This document shows, one piece after another, positions 1-7,673 of a stretch of 64,000 bases of DNA. The translations under genes were made by a program, and so were the position numbers. How positions within the stretch are numbered: the first letter of the stretch is position 1; every line of letters begins with the position of its first letter. Below the pieces are notes generated by a model, which saw nothing but the letters and a program-made list of their open reading frames with translations, made no database searches and was not told the origin of the DNA. Source of the stretch: Atopobium fossor DSM 15642 (GTDB lineage: Bacteria > Actinomycetota > Coriobacteriia > Coriobacteriales > Atopobiaceae); the NCBI RefSeq assembly GCF_000483125.1, contig NZ_KI519553.1, positions 345,124 to 409,123 on the forward strand, read 5' to 3'.

Positions 1-1
1 T

Positions 2-364
2 AATGACTCTCAGTCACATAAGACGCCTCACCCACAGATAGATATGGATACTTCCCATGGAGCTGCTACTTCGGATGGTTTCAACATGGAAGATGCTAAG
101 CAGTCAGTAAAAAATGCAGCTCATAAGGCAACTACCTGGCTGGAAGATACTTTTCCTGGGAAGAGTAACGCAGTGTTCTTTGCCATTTGTGGTTTGTTGG
201 CTGCCATTGCCTTTATTGCTATTGGTTTTTGGCGCTCAATGCTGCTCATTGTTTTTGTTATATCAGGGTATGCGTTTGGACAAAGCATAGATGGCAATCC
301 CACCATTATTAATTCTATAAAAAGAGCTCTTAAAGATCTTTTTTCTTCTCGTAATCATCGCTAG
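2..364 (+). CDS. DUF2273-like small membrane protein (5' end uncertain)
   Basis: A short protein with a polar N-terminus and two closely spaced hydrophobic segments (about residues 43-60 and 62-79 counted from the ATG at 44), followed by a basic tail. This is the layout of DUF2273 proteins, which accompany Asp23/Gls24 envelope-stress proteins and are thought to anchor them to the membrane. The next gene is an Asp23 protein 15 bases downstream, which supports the call. The frame is open back to base 2 and there is no clear ribosome binding site before the ATG at 44, so the true start may lie outside the window or be that ATG or the one at 86. Family assignment is by topology and neighbour, not by a diagnostic motif. 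Confidence 0.6.
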   Translation, partial: NDSQSHKTPHPQIDMDTSHGAATSDGFNMEDAKQSVKNAAHKATTWLEDTFPGKSNAVFFAICGLLAAIAFIAIGFWRSMLLIVFVISGYAFGQSIDGNPTIINSIKRALKDLFSSRNHR

Positions 365-379
365 AAAGGAAGCAGTAAT

Positions 380-949
380 ATGACTACCACTCAGAACAAC
401 GACGAGCTCACCTCTACCGCATCTTCTTCTGCTTCGATTACAGACGAGCAGATTACATCTAAAGAATATGCAGATGCTACTACCTTTACTTCAGAAAACA
501 CAACTGATGCAGAGCCTTTTGATGAGGACGTGGATAGCGAAGATTCACTTACTTTTTCTAATGGCGTTATCGAGAAAATCGTAGCACTTGCTGTGCGTGA
601 CGTAGATGGTGTGTTGGGTATGCGTGGTGGCTGGGTTAATCGCGTGTATGAGACCTTTGGAGCAGTAAGTCCTACGCGTGGTGTTACGGTAGAGGTTACG
701 CCAGATAATGCTGTGCGCGTAAACATTGCCGTTCTTATTGAATATGGTGCCTATGCTCCTCAAATCTTTGAAGACGTCAAAAAGGTTGTAGTTAAACAAA
801 TTACAGGTATGACGGGTCTTGAAGTTGCAGGTGTTAATTTGCGCATTGAGGATGTGCTTACGGCAGATGAGTTTGAGGCTGGCAAACGTGAGGATGCGGC
901 TAAGGCTGCATCAGATTTTGATGAGTCTGCCGAGAATCCTGAGGACTAG
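380..949 (+). CDS. Asp23/Gls24 family envelope stress protein
   Basis: 189 residues. The first 55 or so are acidic and Ser/Thr-rich with low complexity. The core from about residue 57 (LTFSNGVIEKIVALAVRDV, then DGVLGM) is the classical Asp23/Gls24 domain, continuing through a VNIAVLIEYGAYAP strand to a conserved V-N-L-R-I-E-D-V end. The C-terminal tail is again acidic. Asp23 proteins of Gram-positive bacteria form membrane-associated assemblies at the cell envelope and are induced by alkaline or cell-wall stress. The start has a good site (AAAGGAAG, 364-371). The gene sits directly after the DUF2273-like membrane protein and 33 bases before murT, suggesting a cell-envelope operon. Confidence 0.88.
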   Translation: MTTTQNNDELTSTASSSASITDEQITSKEYADATTFTSENTTDAEPFDEDVDSEDSLTFSNGVIEKIVALAVRDVDGVLGMRGGWVNRVYETFGAVSPTRGVTVEVTPDNAVRVNIAVLIEYGAYAPQIFEDVKKVVVKQITGMTGLEVAGVNLRIEDVLTADEFEAGKREDAAKAASDFDESAENPED

Positions 950-982
950 CCACATATAAAGCTATAACGAAAGTTGTACTGC

Positions 983-2329
983 ATGAATATTCGTACTAGA
1001 GCTGCTGTTGCGGCAGGTAGATTTGTGTCTTGGGGCTTGCGCAATGTGGCTCATCGTAATGCCTCACAACTACCTGGTAGGGTAGCATTGAGCTTAGATA
1101 GCCAGGCTATTGCAGGATTGTCTACCAAGTTGATTGAAGGCTCAATTGTGGTGTGTGGAACCAATGGCAAAACCACCACTAATAATGTGCTGGCCGCCTC
1201 TGTGGAAGCTACGGGCAAGCGTGTGCTGTGTAATCGTGCTGGTGCCAACATGGCTGCTGGTGTTACTGCAGCACTTTTGCCAGGCACAACAGCTCATTGG
1301 GCTGTGCTTGAAGCAGACGAGCTTTCAACTGTGCATATTTTGCCGCAACTTAAGCCTACGTATCTAGTGCTCCTTAACCTATTTCGTGATCAATTGGACC
1401 GTGCGGGAGAGATTGATCACATTCAAGATGTGCTCGTGCAAGCATTGGTATCTTCTCCTCAAACTATACTTATTGCCTGTGGTGATGATCCTCTTAGCAT
1501 GGGTGTTGCTTTAAGAGCGCAACAGTCTGGCGTGCGAGTATGTACCTTTGGCATTGGGGAAGATCTCCATTTGCCACAAGATCGTGTACCTGAAGCTAAG
1601 TTTTGTCAGGTATGTGGTGAGGAATTGCACTATATCTATCGCAGCTATGCTCAGCTTGGTAAGTTTGCTTGTCCTCATGGAGATTTTGCTCGCCCTGAAC
1701 TAGATTTTGTCGCAACAAACGTCCATACAGATCGTAATGGTATTAGCTTTACTGTTACAGTACCCACAGGCACCTCGTATGACTTACATGCTAATTTTGG
1801 TGGCATTTACATGGTGTATAACTTGATTGCTGCCTATGCGGCTGCAAGTTTTGCTGGTGTTAATGCTGCTACCTTCCAAAAAACATTGGATGAGTACCAT
1901 CCACAAAATGGTCGTTTGCAGCGTTTTATGGTACAGAGCAGGGAAGTTACGCTTAATCTAGCTAAGAATCCCACGGGATTTAATCAGAATCTTTCGTTAC
2001 TTGCAGCGGATGAGCGAAGCAAGCATGTCTTTATTGCCATCAACGACAATTTTAATGACGGCAAAGATATTTCTTGGATTTGGGATGTGGACTTTGAACG
2101 CTTAGCCCAGGCTCATTGCGTCAACGTCTATTGTAGTGGTTTGCGCGCTCACGATATACAAGTACGCCTTAAATATGCAGGTATTCAGGCTCATGTGGTA
2201 TCAAATGTACAGGAATTTATGGATGGTATCACTTCTAGTGCTTTAGACCAACCCGCATACGTGTTAACTAACTATTCTGCATTGTGGCCTGCCAAAGCCG
2301 AGCTAGAGAGCATGGGAGAGCACATATGA
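983..2329 (+). CDS. murT: Lipid II isoglutaminyl synthase, Mur ligase-like subunit MurT
   Basis: 448 residues. MurT is the ATP-dependent ligase half of the MurT/GatD complex, which amidates D-glutamate of the lipid II stem peptide to D-isoglutamine at the cytoplasmic face of the membrane. Visible features: Mur-ligase P-loop GTNGKTTT at residues 59-66, and the zinc-ribbon insertion typical of MurT with Cys208, Cys211 and Cys230 followed by P-H. The C-terminal part (DUF1727) is also present. The ATG at 983 is preferred over an in-frame TTG at 974. The stop overlaps the gatD start as ATGA (2326-2329), indicating translational coupling of the two subunits. Confidence 0.95.
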   Translation: MNIRTRAAVAAGRFVSWGLRNVAHRNASQLPGRVALSLDSQAIAGLSTKLIEGSIVVCGTNGKTTTNNVLAASVEATGKRVLCNRAGANMAAGVTAALLPGTTAHWAVLEADELSTVHILPQLKPTYLVLLNLFRDQLDRAGEIDHIQDVLVQALVSSPQTILIACGDDPLSMGVALRAQQSGVRVCTFGIGEDLHLPQDRVPEAKFCQVCGEELHYIYRSYAQLGKFACPHGDFARPELDFVATNVHTDRNGISFTVTVPTGTSYDLHANFGGIYMVYNLIAAYAAASFAGVNAATFQKTLDEYHPQNGRLQRFMVQSREVTLNLAKNPTGFNQNLSLLAADERSKHVFIAINDNFNDGKDISWIWDVDFERLAQAHCVNVYCSGLRAHDIQVRLKYAGIQAHVVSNVQEFMDGITSSALDQPAYVLTNYSALWPAKAELESMGEHI

Positions 2330-3072
2330 GTTCTAAGACAATAGTTGTGGCACATCTGTTTCCCGAGCTACTCAACCTCTATGGTGACTCTGGCAACATG
2401 TTGTGCTTTAAGAAGCGTATGGAGTGGCGCGGCATCCAGGTGGAAATTCGCGAGGTTCATCCTGGCGACACACCCTCATTTAATGATGTAGACATTGCTT
2501 TTATTGGCGGCGGATCAGATCGTGAGCAAAAAATTGTTTGCGATAAGCTCTTGTCTGTAGGCAATGAAATTACTTCATTTGTAGAAGACGGTGGCGTACT
2601 CATGGCAGTATGTGGTGGTTATCAGTTGCTGGGCCATAGCTACCTTATGGGGAATGAGGAAATCCGGGGTTTATCGCTTGTTGATTTGTATACAGATCAT
2701 GGTGACCCGCGCTTAATTGGAAACATTGTGGTAGATAGCCCCCTTTGTGATCATAAGGTTGTGGGCTACGAAAACCATGCTGGGCGCACCCATCTTGGCG
2801 AAGGTGTTACGCCTTTTGGTAAGGTCGTGTATGGGCACGGTAATGATGGAAATACGGGATACGAAGGGGTGCTGTATAAAAACGTTATAGGCACGTATAT
2901 TCACGGTCCTTTGTTGCCTAAAAATCCTGGTATTGCAGATTATGCAATTTCGCATGCATTGGAGCGGGCAACCGGTAAGAGCTACCTGGAACCTTTGGAT
3001 GATACCGCCGAACTTTTGGCAAACAACACCATGGTAAAACGCCTGCTTGCGGGTGAGGTAGAGGAAGCTTAG
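2326..3072 (+). CDS. gatD: Lipid II isoglutaminyl synthase, glutamine amidotransferase subunit GatD
   Basis: 248 residues, a class I (triad) glutamine amidotransferase of the CobB/CobQ type. It hydrolyses glutamine and channels ammonia to MurT. The nucleophile lies in AVCGGYQLLG (Cys96) and the catalytic histidine in TYIHGPLLPKNP (His193). The oxyanion region FIGGGSDREQ is at about 59-68. The ATG at 2326 overlaps the murT stop. A longer reading from 2284 would add residues that do not match the family, whose members begin near V-V-A-H-L-F-P. Length is normal. Confidence 0.95.
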   Translation: MSSKTIVVAHLFPELLNLYGDSGNMLCFKKRMEWRGIQVEIREVHPGDTPSFNDVDIAFIGGGSDREQKIVCDKLLSVGNEITSFVEDGGVLMAVCGGYQLLGHSYLMGNEEIRGLSLVDLYTDHGDPRLIGNIVVDSPLCDHKVVGYENHAGRTHLGEGVTPFGKVVYGHGNDGNTGYEGVLYKNVIGTYIHGPLLPKNPGIADYAISHALERATGKSYLEPLDDTAELLANNTMVKRLLAGEVEEA

Positions 3073-3132
3073 AGGCAGTATTTTCTAATAAATTATGGGT
3101 GGAATTTTTGCTTGGCTTATCACTCATGATTC

Positions 3133-3161
3133 TTTAATTTTGCAAGAAGTGCTTGTATAAT
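3133..3161 (+). promoter_or_regulatory. thiX: Probable promoter of the TPP riboswitch / thiXYZ transcript
   Basis: A perfect TATAAT hexamer at 3156-3161 lies about 12 bases before the riboswitch begins. The -35 region at 3133-3138 (TTTAAT) is poor. Start of transcription would fall near 3168. Assigned by consensus only. Confidence 0.5.
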
Positions 3162-3172
3162 AGAGCAAAATA

Positions 3173-3254
3173 AAAGGGGGCTTGCGTACGCAGGCTGAGA
3201 GTAAACCCATTACGGTTTTGACCTTACCTGATCTGGATAATGCCAGCGTAGGAA
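3173..3254 (+). ncRNA. TPP (thi-box) riboswitch
   Basis: The conserved core of the thiamine pyrophosphate aptamer is present: CTGAGA at 3195-3200, ACCC at 3205-3208, then ACCTGATCTGGATAATGCC (3226-3244) and AGCGTAGGAA (3245-3254). These are the pyrimidine- and pyrophosphate-sensing arms in normal order and spacing. It precedes a terminator hairpin and a thiXYZ-type importer, so TPP binding is expected to switch the operon off. Confidence 0.95.
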
Positions 3255-3270
3255 CTAGAGTACTTATTAA

Positions 3271-3298
3271 GTCCTTTCGCATGGCGAAAGGACTTTTT
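3271..3298 (+). terminator. Riboswitch expression-platform terminator
   Basis: A perfect 10-bp stem (GTCCTTTCGC 3271-3280 with GCGAAAGGAC 3284-3293), a 3-base ATG loop and a run of five T. This is an intrinsic terminator directly after the TPP aptamer. Its 3' arm contains AAAGGA (3287-3292), the only Shine-Dalgarno-like sequence before the permease start at 3305, so the same hairpin could also hide the ribosome binding site. Confidence 0.9.
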
Positions 3299-3304
3299 GT
3301 TTAC

Positions 3305-4093
3305 ATGCTTTGTGCTCAAAAGTTAAAAAAAGTGTTGTATCCAGCATTGTCTTTGTTGGGTGTTCTGCTTGCTTGGCAGCTTGTTGTTGTATGCGGTTTA
3401 GTCCCAAACTACTTATTGCCAACACCTATACAAGTATTTGGCGCATTAGTAAAAGAAGCAAGTTTATTGTTTGCGCATACCAAAACCACGCTTATAGAGG
3501 CTCTTATCGGTCTTGTAATAGGAACTGTGGTGGGAAGTACGTTTGCTATTCTTATGGATCGATTTGAGGGTTTTTATCTGACCCTTGAACCGTTGGTTAC
3601 CATTTCTCAGACTATTCCAACCATTGCCATTGCACCACTTTTGGTGTTGTGGTTGGGCTATGGTCTTCTCCCTAAAATCGTGTTGGTAGCACTGACTACC
3701 TTCTTTCCCGTGCTCGTATCATTATTGGCCGGTTTGCGTTCTGTTGATCCGGACATGATTGATCTTATGCGTGTAATGCGTGCTTCACGTTGGCAAATAT
3801 TTGTACACGTTAAGTTGCCAGCAGCTGCAGAGCAATTCTTTGCTGGTTTATCCATAGCTGCTGCATATGCCATTGTTGGTGCCGTTATTGCAGAATGGTT
3901 AGGAGGAATCTCTGGTCTAGGCGTATACATGACACGCGTACGCAAATCATTTTCTTATGATCGTATGTTTGCGGCAATCATTGTTATTTCAACAATTTCA
4001 TTGGTACTTATGGGTGTAATTCGTGCGCTGGAACGTGCGGCTATGCCTTGGAAACAAAATTATTCCAACAAGGAAGGTGTTCTTCATGACTAA
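3305..4093 (+). CDS. thiX: Thiamine/HMP-precursor ABC transporter permease (ThiX-like)
   Basis: 262 residues, an integral membrane permease of the SsuC/TauC/ThiX type with six predicted helices and the cytoplasmic EAA loop (LMRVMRASRWQIFVHVKLPA) that contacts the ATPase. Reading upstream from 3182 would run through the riboswitch and terminator, so the ATG at 3305 is chosen, 12 bases after AAAGGA. The TPP riboswitch in front and the NMT1-type binding protein and ATPase behind indicate import of a thiamine pyrimidine precursor (hydroxymethylpyrimidine or its formylaminopyrimidine relatives). The exact substrate cannot be told from sequence. The stop overlaps the next start by eight bases. Confidence 0.88.
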   Translation: MLCAQKLKKVLYPALSLLGVLLAWQLVVVCGLVPNYLLPTPIQVFGALVKEASLLFAHTKTTLIEALIGLVIGTVVGSTFAILMDRFEGFYLTLEPLVTISQTIPTIAIAPLLVLWLGYGLLPKIVLVALTTFFPVLVSLLAGLRSVDPDMIDLMRVMRASRWQIFVHVKLPAAAEQFFAGLSIAAAYAIVGAVIAEWLGGISGLGVYMTRVRKSFSYDRMFAAIIVISTISLVLMGVIRALERAAMPWKQNYSNKEGVLHD

Positions 4094-5138
4094 GCGTAAC
4101 TTGTACAAAACTACTGTTTCTCGTAAGTCATTCATTGCGGGTGCAGGTGCTTCTTTGGCAGTAGCAGCCATGGGTCTTGCTGGCTGCGGTTCCAAGCCTG
4201 GTGCGGACGCAGGTAAGACAAAGGAGCTTTCCAAGCTAACTTTGTGCTTGGATTATACGCCCAACACCAATCACACAGGTCTGTATGTGGCACAGTCCAA
4301 GGGTTTCTTTGCAGATGAGGGCTTAGAGATTGAGATTGTTCAGCCAGCAGAAAATTCTTGTGAGGCTATGGTTGGATCTGGTCAAGCACAGCTGGGTGTT
4401 TCGTATCAAGATTATTTGGCAAGTGCGTTGTCTCAGGAAAATCCTTTTCCTCTTACGGCAATCGCAGCAATTTTACAGCACAATACTTCGGGTATTATGA
4501 GCCGTGCCGAGGATGGCATTACCTCTGCAAAGGGCATGGAAAATCATACCTATGCAACTTGGAATATCCCGGTTGAGCAGGCAACTATTAAGCAGGTTGT
4601 TACCTCCGATGGTGGTGATTTTTCCAAGGTTAGCATGGTTCCTTACGAGACGGACGATGAGGTATCTGGTCTTAAGGCCAACATGTTTGATACGGTATGG
4701 GTATACGAGGGCTGGGCATACCAAAATGCACGCATTCAAGATTACGCCGTTAATTACTTCTCGTTTGTAGATATGGATCAGGTATTTGACTTCTATACGC
4801 CTATTTTTGTGTCAAATAACGATTTTATGAAAGATCATGCAGATCAGGTTAAAGCCTTTTTGCGTGCAGTAAAGAAAGGCTACGAGTTTGCAATTTCTAA
4901 TGCGGATGATGCAGCCTCTATCTTACTTAAAGCTGTTCCCGAGCTTGATGAGAAACTTGTGCGAGCCAGCGCTCAGTTCTTGGCTGGCGAGTATCAAAAG
5001 GATGCTGCATCTTGGGGTGTTATTAATGCCGATCGTTGGGCTCGTTACTTTGGTTGGTTGAATGATAACAACTTGGTAGAAAACAAGCTGGATGTTACTT
5101 CTGGTTGGACCATGGACTATCTTGAGGATACAAAGTAG
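4086..5138 (+). CDS. thiY: NMT1/THI5-like substrate-binding lipoprotein (ThiY-like)
   Basis: 350 residues. The N-terminus is a lipoprotein signal: basic region with SRKSF, a hydrophobic stretch, and lipobox LAGC with the acylated Cys34. The mature part begins LTLCLDYTPNTNHTGLYVAQ, the hallmark of NMT1/THI5-family pyrimidine-binding proteins. SRK-x-F resembles a Tat motif but lacks the second Arg, so a Sec route is assumed. The ATG at 4086 has a strong site (AAGGAAGG, 4071-4078) and overlaps the end of thiX. The stop overlaps the thiZ start by one base (TAGTG). Confidence 0.9.
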   Translation: MTKRNLYKTTVSRKSFIAGAGASLAVAAMGLAGCGSKPGADAGKTKELSKLTLCLDYTPNTNHTGLYVAQSKGFFADEGLEIEIVQPAENSCEAMVGSGQAQLGVSYQDYLASALSQENPFPLTAIAAILQHNTSGIMSRAEDGITSAKGMENHTYATWNIPVEQATIKQVVTSDGGDFSKVSMVPYETDDEVSGLKANMFDTVWVYEGWAYQNARIQDYAVNYFSFVDMDQVFDFYTPIFVSNNDFMKDHADQVKAFLRAVKKGYEFAISNADDAASILLKAVPELDEKLVRASAQFLAGEYQKDAASWGVINADRWARYFGWLNDNNLVENKLDVTSGWTMDYLEDTK

Positions 5139-5965
5139 TGAGTGCTGATTGCACATATATTTCTGATAGATCTATTCCTCATGCATGTAAGGTTGGGTCT
5201 GAAGATGGATTACAACCTGCACTTGAGGCAGATGCATTAACGCTTTATTGGGAGCACATGGAAGTGGTGCGCAATGCATCACTCAAGGTGCTCCCTGGCG
5301 AGCTTGTATGTATTATTGGTCGTTCTGGTTGTGGTAAAACCACCTTGCTTCATGCACTTGCTGGGCTAACTCAACCAACATCAGGTCGTGTTCTGGTGCA
5401 AGGCCGTGACTGCACAGCTCATCCGGGCAATGTAAGTTATATGCTGCAAAAAGATTTACTTATTCCTAGCAAAACTGTGATTGATAATGCCAGTTTGCCG
5501 TTGGTGATTGCGGGATTTAAGCCCAAAGAGGCGCGCAGACAGATGGCGGATTTGTTTTGTAAGTTTGGACTTGAGGGATACGAAGATAAGTGGCCAAGCC
5601 AGCTTTCTGGTGGCATGCGTCAGCGTGCAGCATTTTTGCGTACCTATATGATGGGCAATCAAGTGGTGCTTCTTGATGAGCCCTTCTCGGCACTTGATGC
5701 TATTACGCGTGTAGAGATGCGCGAGTGGTATAGAAGTGTGGCGCGTGAGTTTAACCTTGCTTCTTTAGTGATTACACACGATGTAGATGAGGCAATTGCA
5801 CTGGCAGATCGTGTGTATGTGCTTGCTGCTCCCAAAAATGCCAAGAAGTCCAGTGAGTCTTCAAGTATTTGTTTTGAACTGGTGATTGAGCGTTCTTGTG
5901 ATATGGGCTTTGAGCTAACACCTGAGTTTTTGAGCTACAAGGCACAGCTACTTGCACAGCTCTGA
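5138..5965 (+). CDS. thiZ: ABC transporter ATP-binding protein (ThiZ-like)
   Basis: 275 residues. The cytoplasmic ATPase that powers the ThiX permease. Motifs: Walker A GRSGCGKTT (61-69), Q-loop in YMLQKDLL, signature LSGGMRQR, Walker [13 protein letters not shown], and H-loop VITHD. It is close to the SsuB/TauB/ThiZ group. The GTG start at 5138 shares its G with the stop of the binding-protein gene. The first 35 residues are longer than usual for the family. It is the last gene of the riboswitch operon and converges with the next gene on the minus strand. Confidence 0.9.
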   Translation: MSADCTYISDRSIPHACKVGSEDGLQPALEADALTLYWEHMEVVRNASLKVLPGELVCIIGRSGCGKTTLLHALAGLTQPTSGRVLVQGRDCTAHPGNVSYMLQKDLLIPSKTVIDNASLPLVIAGFKPKEARRQMADLFCKFGLEGYEDKWPSQLSGGMRQRAAFLRTYMMGNQVVLLDEPFSALDAITRVEMREWYRSVAREFNLASLVITHDVDEAIALADRVYVLAAPKNAKKSSESSSICFELVIERSCDMGFELTPEFLSYKAQLLAQL

Positions 5966-5994
5966 CATCCTCTCTATGAGTCTTGATTTTTGTA

Positions 5995-6897
5995 TCAATT
6001 TGAGCCTGCATGAGCACCAGTATTTGATGTGTTATTAACCTCAGTTTTGCTATCGCTTTCAGGGCTTGAACTTAAATCAGAGCTTATGCTCGAATCTGCG
6101 GATTCTCCAGTAGCTAAAGTATCTGTATGGGTACTGGTATTGGCATTACTGCTGCTACTAGCACTGGAAGAACTGTTAGATTCTGTAGTGTTATCGAGCG
6201 TAGTGTTATCTGCAGTGTTAGTGTTGGCATTGGCAGATTGAGCATCTTTATGAGTGCTGGCTGCATTGTCATTTCCTGCTTCGGCGGTACTGGAAGCTCT
6301 GTTGTCAGCGTTGGGCTTCTCGTTAGCATGAGAACCGGCTGTAGTAGGCTGCTCATTTTGCAGGCTAGGGACAAGAGATATTCGTTCACCAAGGCCCTGA
6401 CCAGCGGAAAGTGCATCAATAACAAATGCAGTAATTGCTACGGCTAGCAATGCAGCAATACTTGTAACAACTATGGTAAGACGACGCTTGCGAGTGTGTT
6501 CGCTTTGCATGTGACGATAGTAGTCTGGAGCTACGCGGCCACCAGACTGTACGATTTCTGCAGTAGAGGCAGGCGTAGTAGTACCAGCAATGGAGCTTGA
6601 AGAGATGTTAGGAGTTCCTGCATCTACCCAGTCTGGTGCAACTTCACGGATTTTATCGGCACTCGCATTGAGCAGCCCTCTGAAGAGCTGATAGGCTGAT
6701 GCGGCAACAGCAGCACCAATAGCGGCCCCTACCAGTCCACCAATGAGACCAATTTTGGATGAGAGGAGGGCTGAGGTAATAGTGGAAAGTACAGATGCAA
6801 TAATCTGTGCAACAGAAAAATCCTCAAACACGCGTCGGCGTGTGGATGTAGCTTGGTTTGTTTGGACTTCTTGCTTATCTTGCACAATGTTGGACAT
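5995..6897 (-). CDS. Hypothetical membrane protein with Ser/Asn/Asp-rich tail
   Basis: 300 residues, function not recognised. There is a glycine/alanine-rich hydrophobic segment at roughly residues 40-70 (GLIGGLVGAAIGAAVAASA), a cytoplasmic or linker part with VAPDWVDAG and a basic TRKRR stretch, a second membrane segment (IVVTSIAALLAVAITAFVI), and then about 130 residues of Ser, Thr, Asn, Asp and Ala that are probably extracellular and disordered. The ATG at 6897 is chosen because GGGAGA lies a few bases upstream; an in-frame ATG at 6909 lacks such a site. It stands alone between convergent thiZ and divergent mntP. Confidence 0.7.
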   Translation of the reverse strand: MSNIVQDKQEVQTNQATSTRRRVFEDFSVAQIIASVLSTITSALLSSKIGLIGGLVGAAIGAAVAASAYQLFRGLLNASADKIREVAPDWVDAGTPNISSSSIAGTTTPASTAEIVQSGGRVAPDYYRHMQSEHTRKRRLTIVVTSIAALLAVAITAFVIDALSAGQGLGERISLVPSLQNEQPTTAGSHANEKPNADNRASSTAEAGNDNAASTHKDAQSANANTNTADNTTLDNTTESNSSSSASSSSNANTSTHTDTLATGESADSSISSDLSSSPESDSKTEVNNTSNTGAHAGSN

Positions 6898-7075
6898 AGC
6901 ATCTCCCATGTGTTGATGAAGCTGTAGTATACGTGTTGCATGTGAAGGCCATTTGCGTATTATGTTGGCAAACCTTGGAGTTGTGTTGCTGTATGTTGAG
7001 TTTTTAGGATAGTGTAAAGAAGAGCTCGTGCTACAATCTCAATTCACGTTCTGGAAGAGGAACAAAGGAGAGATT

Positions 7076-7669
7076 TTGCATCTGGTTGAAATTTTGCTTC
7101 TGGGCGCAGCACTTTCCGCGGATGCTTTTGCGGTTACGCTGTCTGACACCTTTGCCTACCAGAATGAATCTCGCGCAAAGATGCTCCTGCTGCCCGTAGC
7201 TTTTGGTGTATTTCAGGCACTTATGCCGCTATTAGGATATTTCTTAAGTGGGGCATTTGCTCAGATTATTACTGCCTATTCAGGTATTGTGACCTTTATC
7301 ATGTTGGGCGTTATTGGTGGCAACATGGTGCGCGAAGGTATTATGGCCTTGCGCAGTGGCGTGGATGTTAACGAGATTACCGAGTGTGTTGTGACGGACA
7401 CCCATAATCCCATGTGCCGTTTAACCTTTAAGATTATTGTATTTCAGGCAGTGGCTACGGCACTTGATGCCTTTGCTGTTGGCATTAGTTTGCGTGCTCA
7501 GTCCGTAAACATTTGGCTTACAGTAGCTCTTATCGGCTGTACTACGTTTATGCTTTCACTTTTGGCACTTTCAACTGGTCGTAGATTTGGCAATCTTTTG
7601 GGCGATAAGGCCGAGGTTGTTGGTGGAATTGTTCTTCTGTGCATTGGTATCAAAGCATTGCTGTTTTAG
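7076..7669 (+). CDS. mntP: Manganese efflux pump MntP
   Basis: 197 residues with six predicted helices arranged as two repeats. Each repeat carries the MntP (DUF204) signature D-A-F-A-V: SADAFAVTLSDTF near the N-terminus and TALDAFAVGISL in the second half; the aspartates are implicated in Mn(II) export. Start: TTG at 7076 preceded by AAAGGAGA (7065-7072). This places the protein N-terminus next to the LVEILLLGAALSADAF segment as in other MntP proteins; an in-frame GTG at 7028 would add 16 residues with no site. I see no yybP-ykoY manganese riboswitch upstream. Converges with the MATE gene 4 bases away. Confidence 0.9.
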   Translation: MHLVEILLLGAALSADAFAVTLSDTFAYQNESRAKMLLLPVAFGVFQALMPLLGYFLSGAFAQIITAYSGIVTFIMLGVIGGNMVREGIMALRSGVDVNEITECVVTDTHNPMCRLTFKIIVFQAVATALDAFAVGISLRAQSVNIWLTVALIGCTTFMLSLLALSTGRRFGNLLGDKAEVVGGIVLLCIGIKALLF

Positions 7670-7673
7670 CATC

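Noticed and set aside
3182-3304. N-terminal 41-codon extension of the permease
   Set aside because: It would translate the TPP aptamer and terminator. The sequence there is explained by the conserved RNA elements.
4086-4200. Twin-arginine signal on the ThiY lipoprotein
   Set aside because: The motif is S-R-K-x-F with a single Arg, so a normal lipoprotein Sec signal is more likely.
6910-7075. yybP-ykoY manganese riboswitch before mntP
   Set aside because: The conserved core was not found, although such elements often precede mntP.
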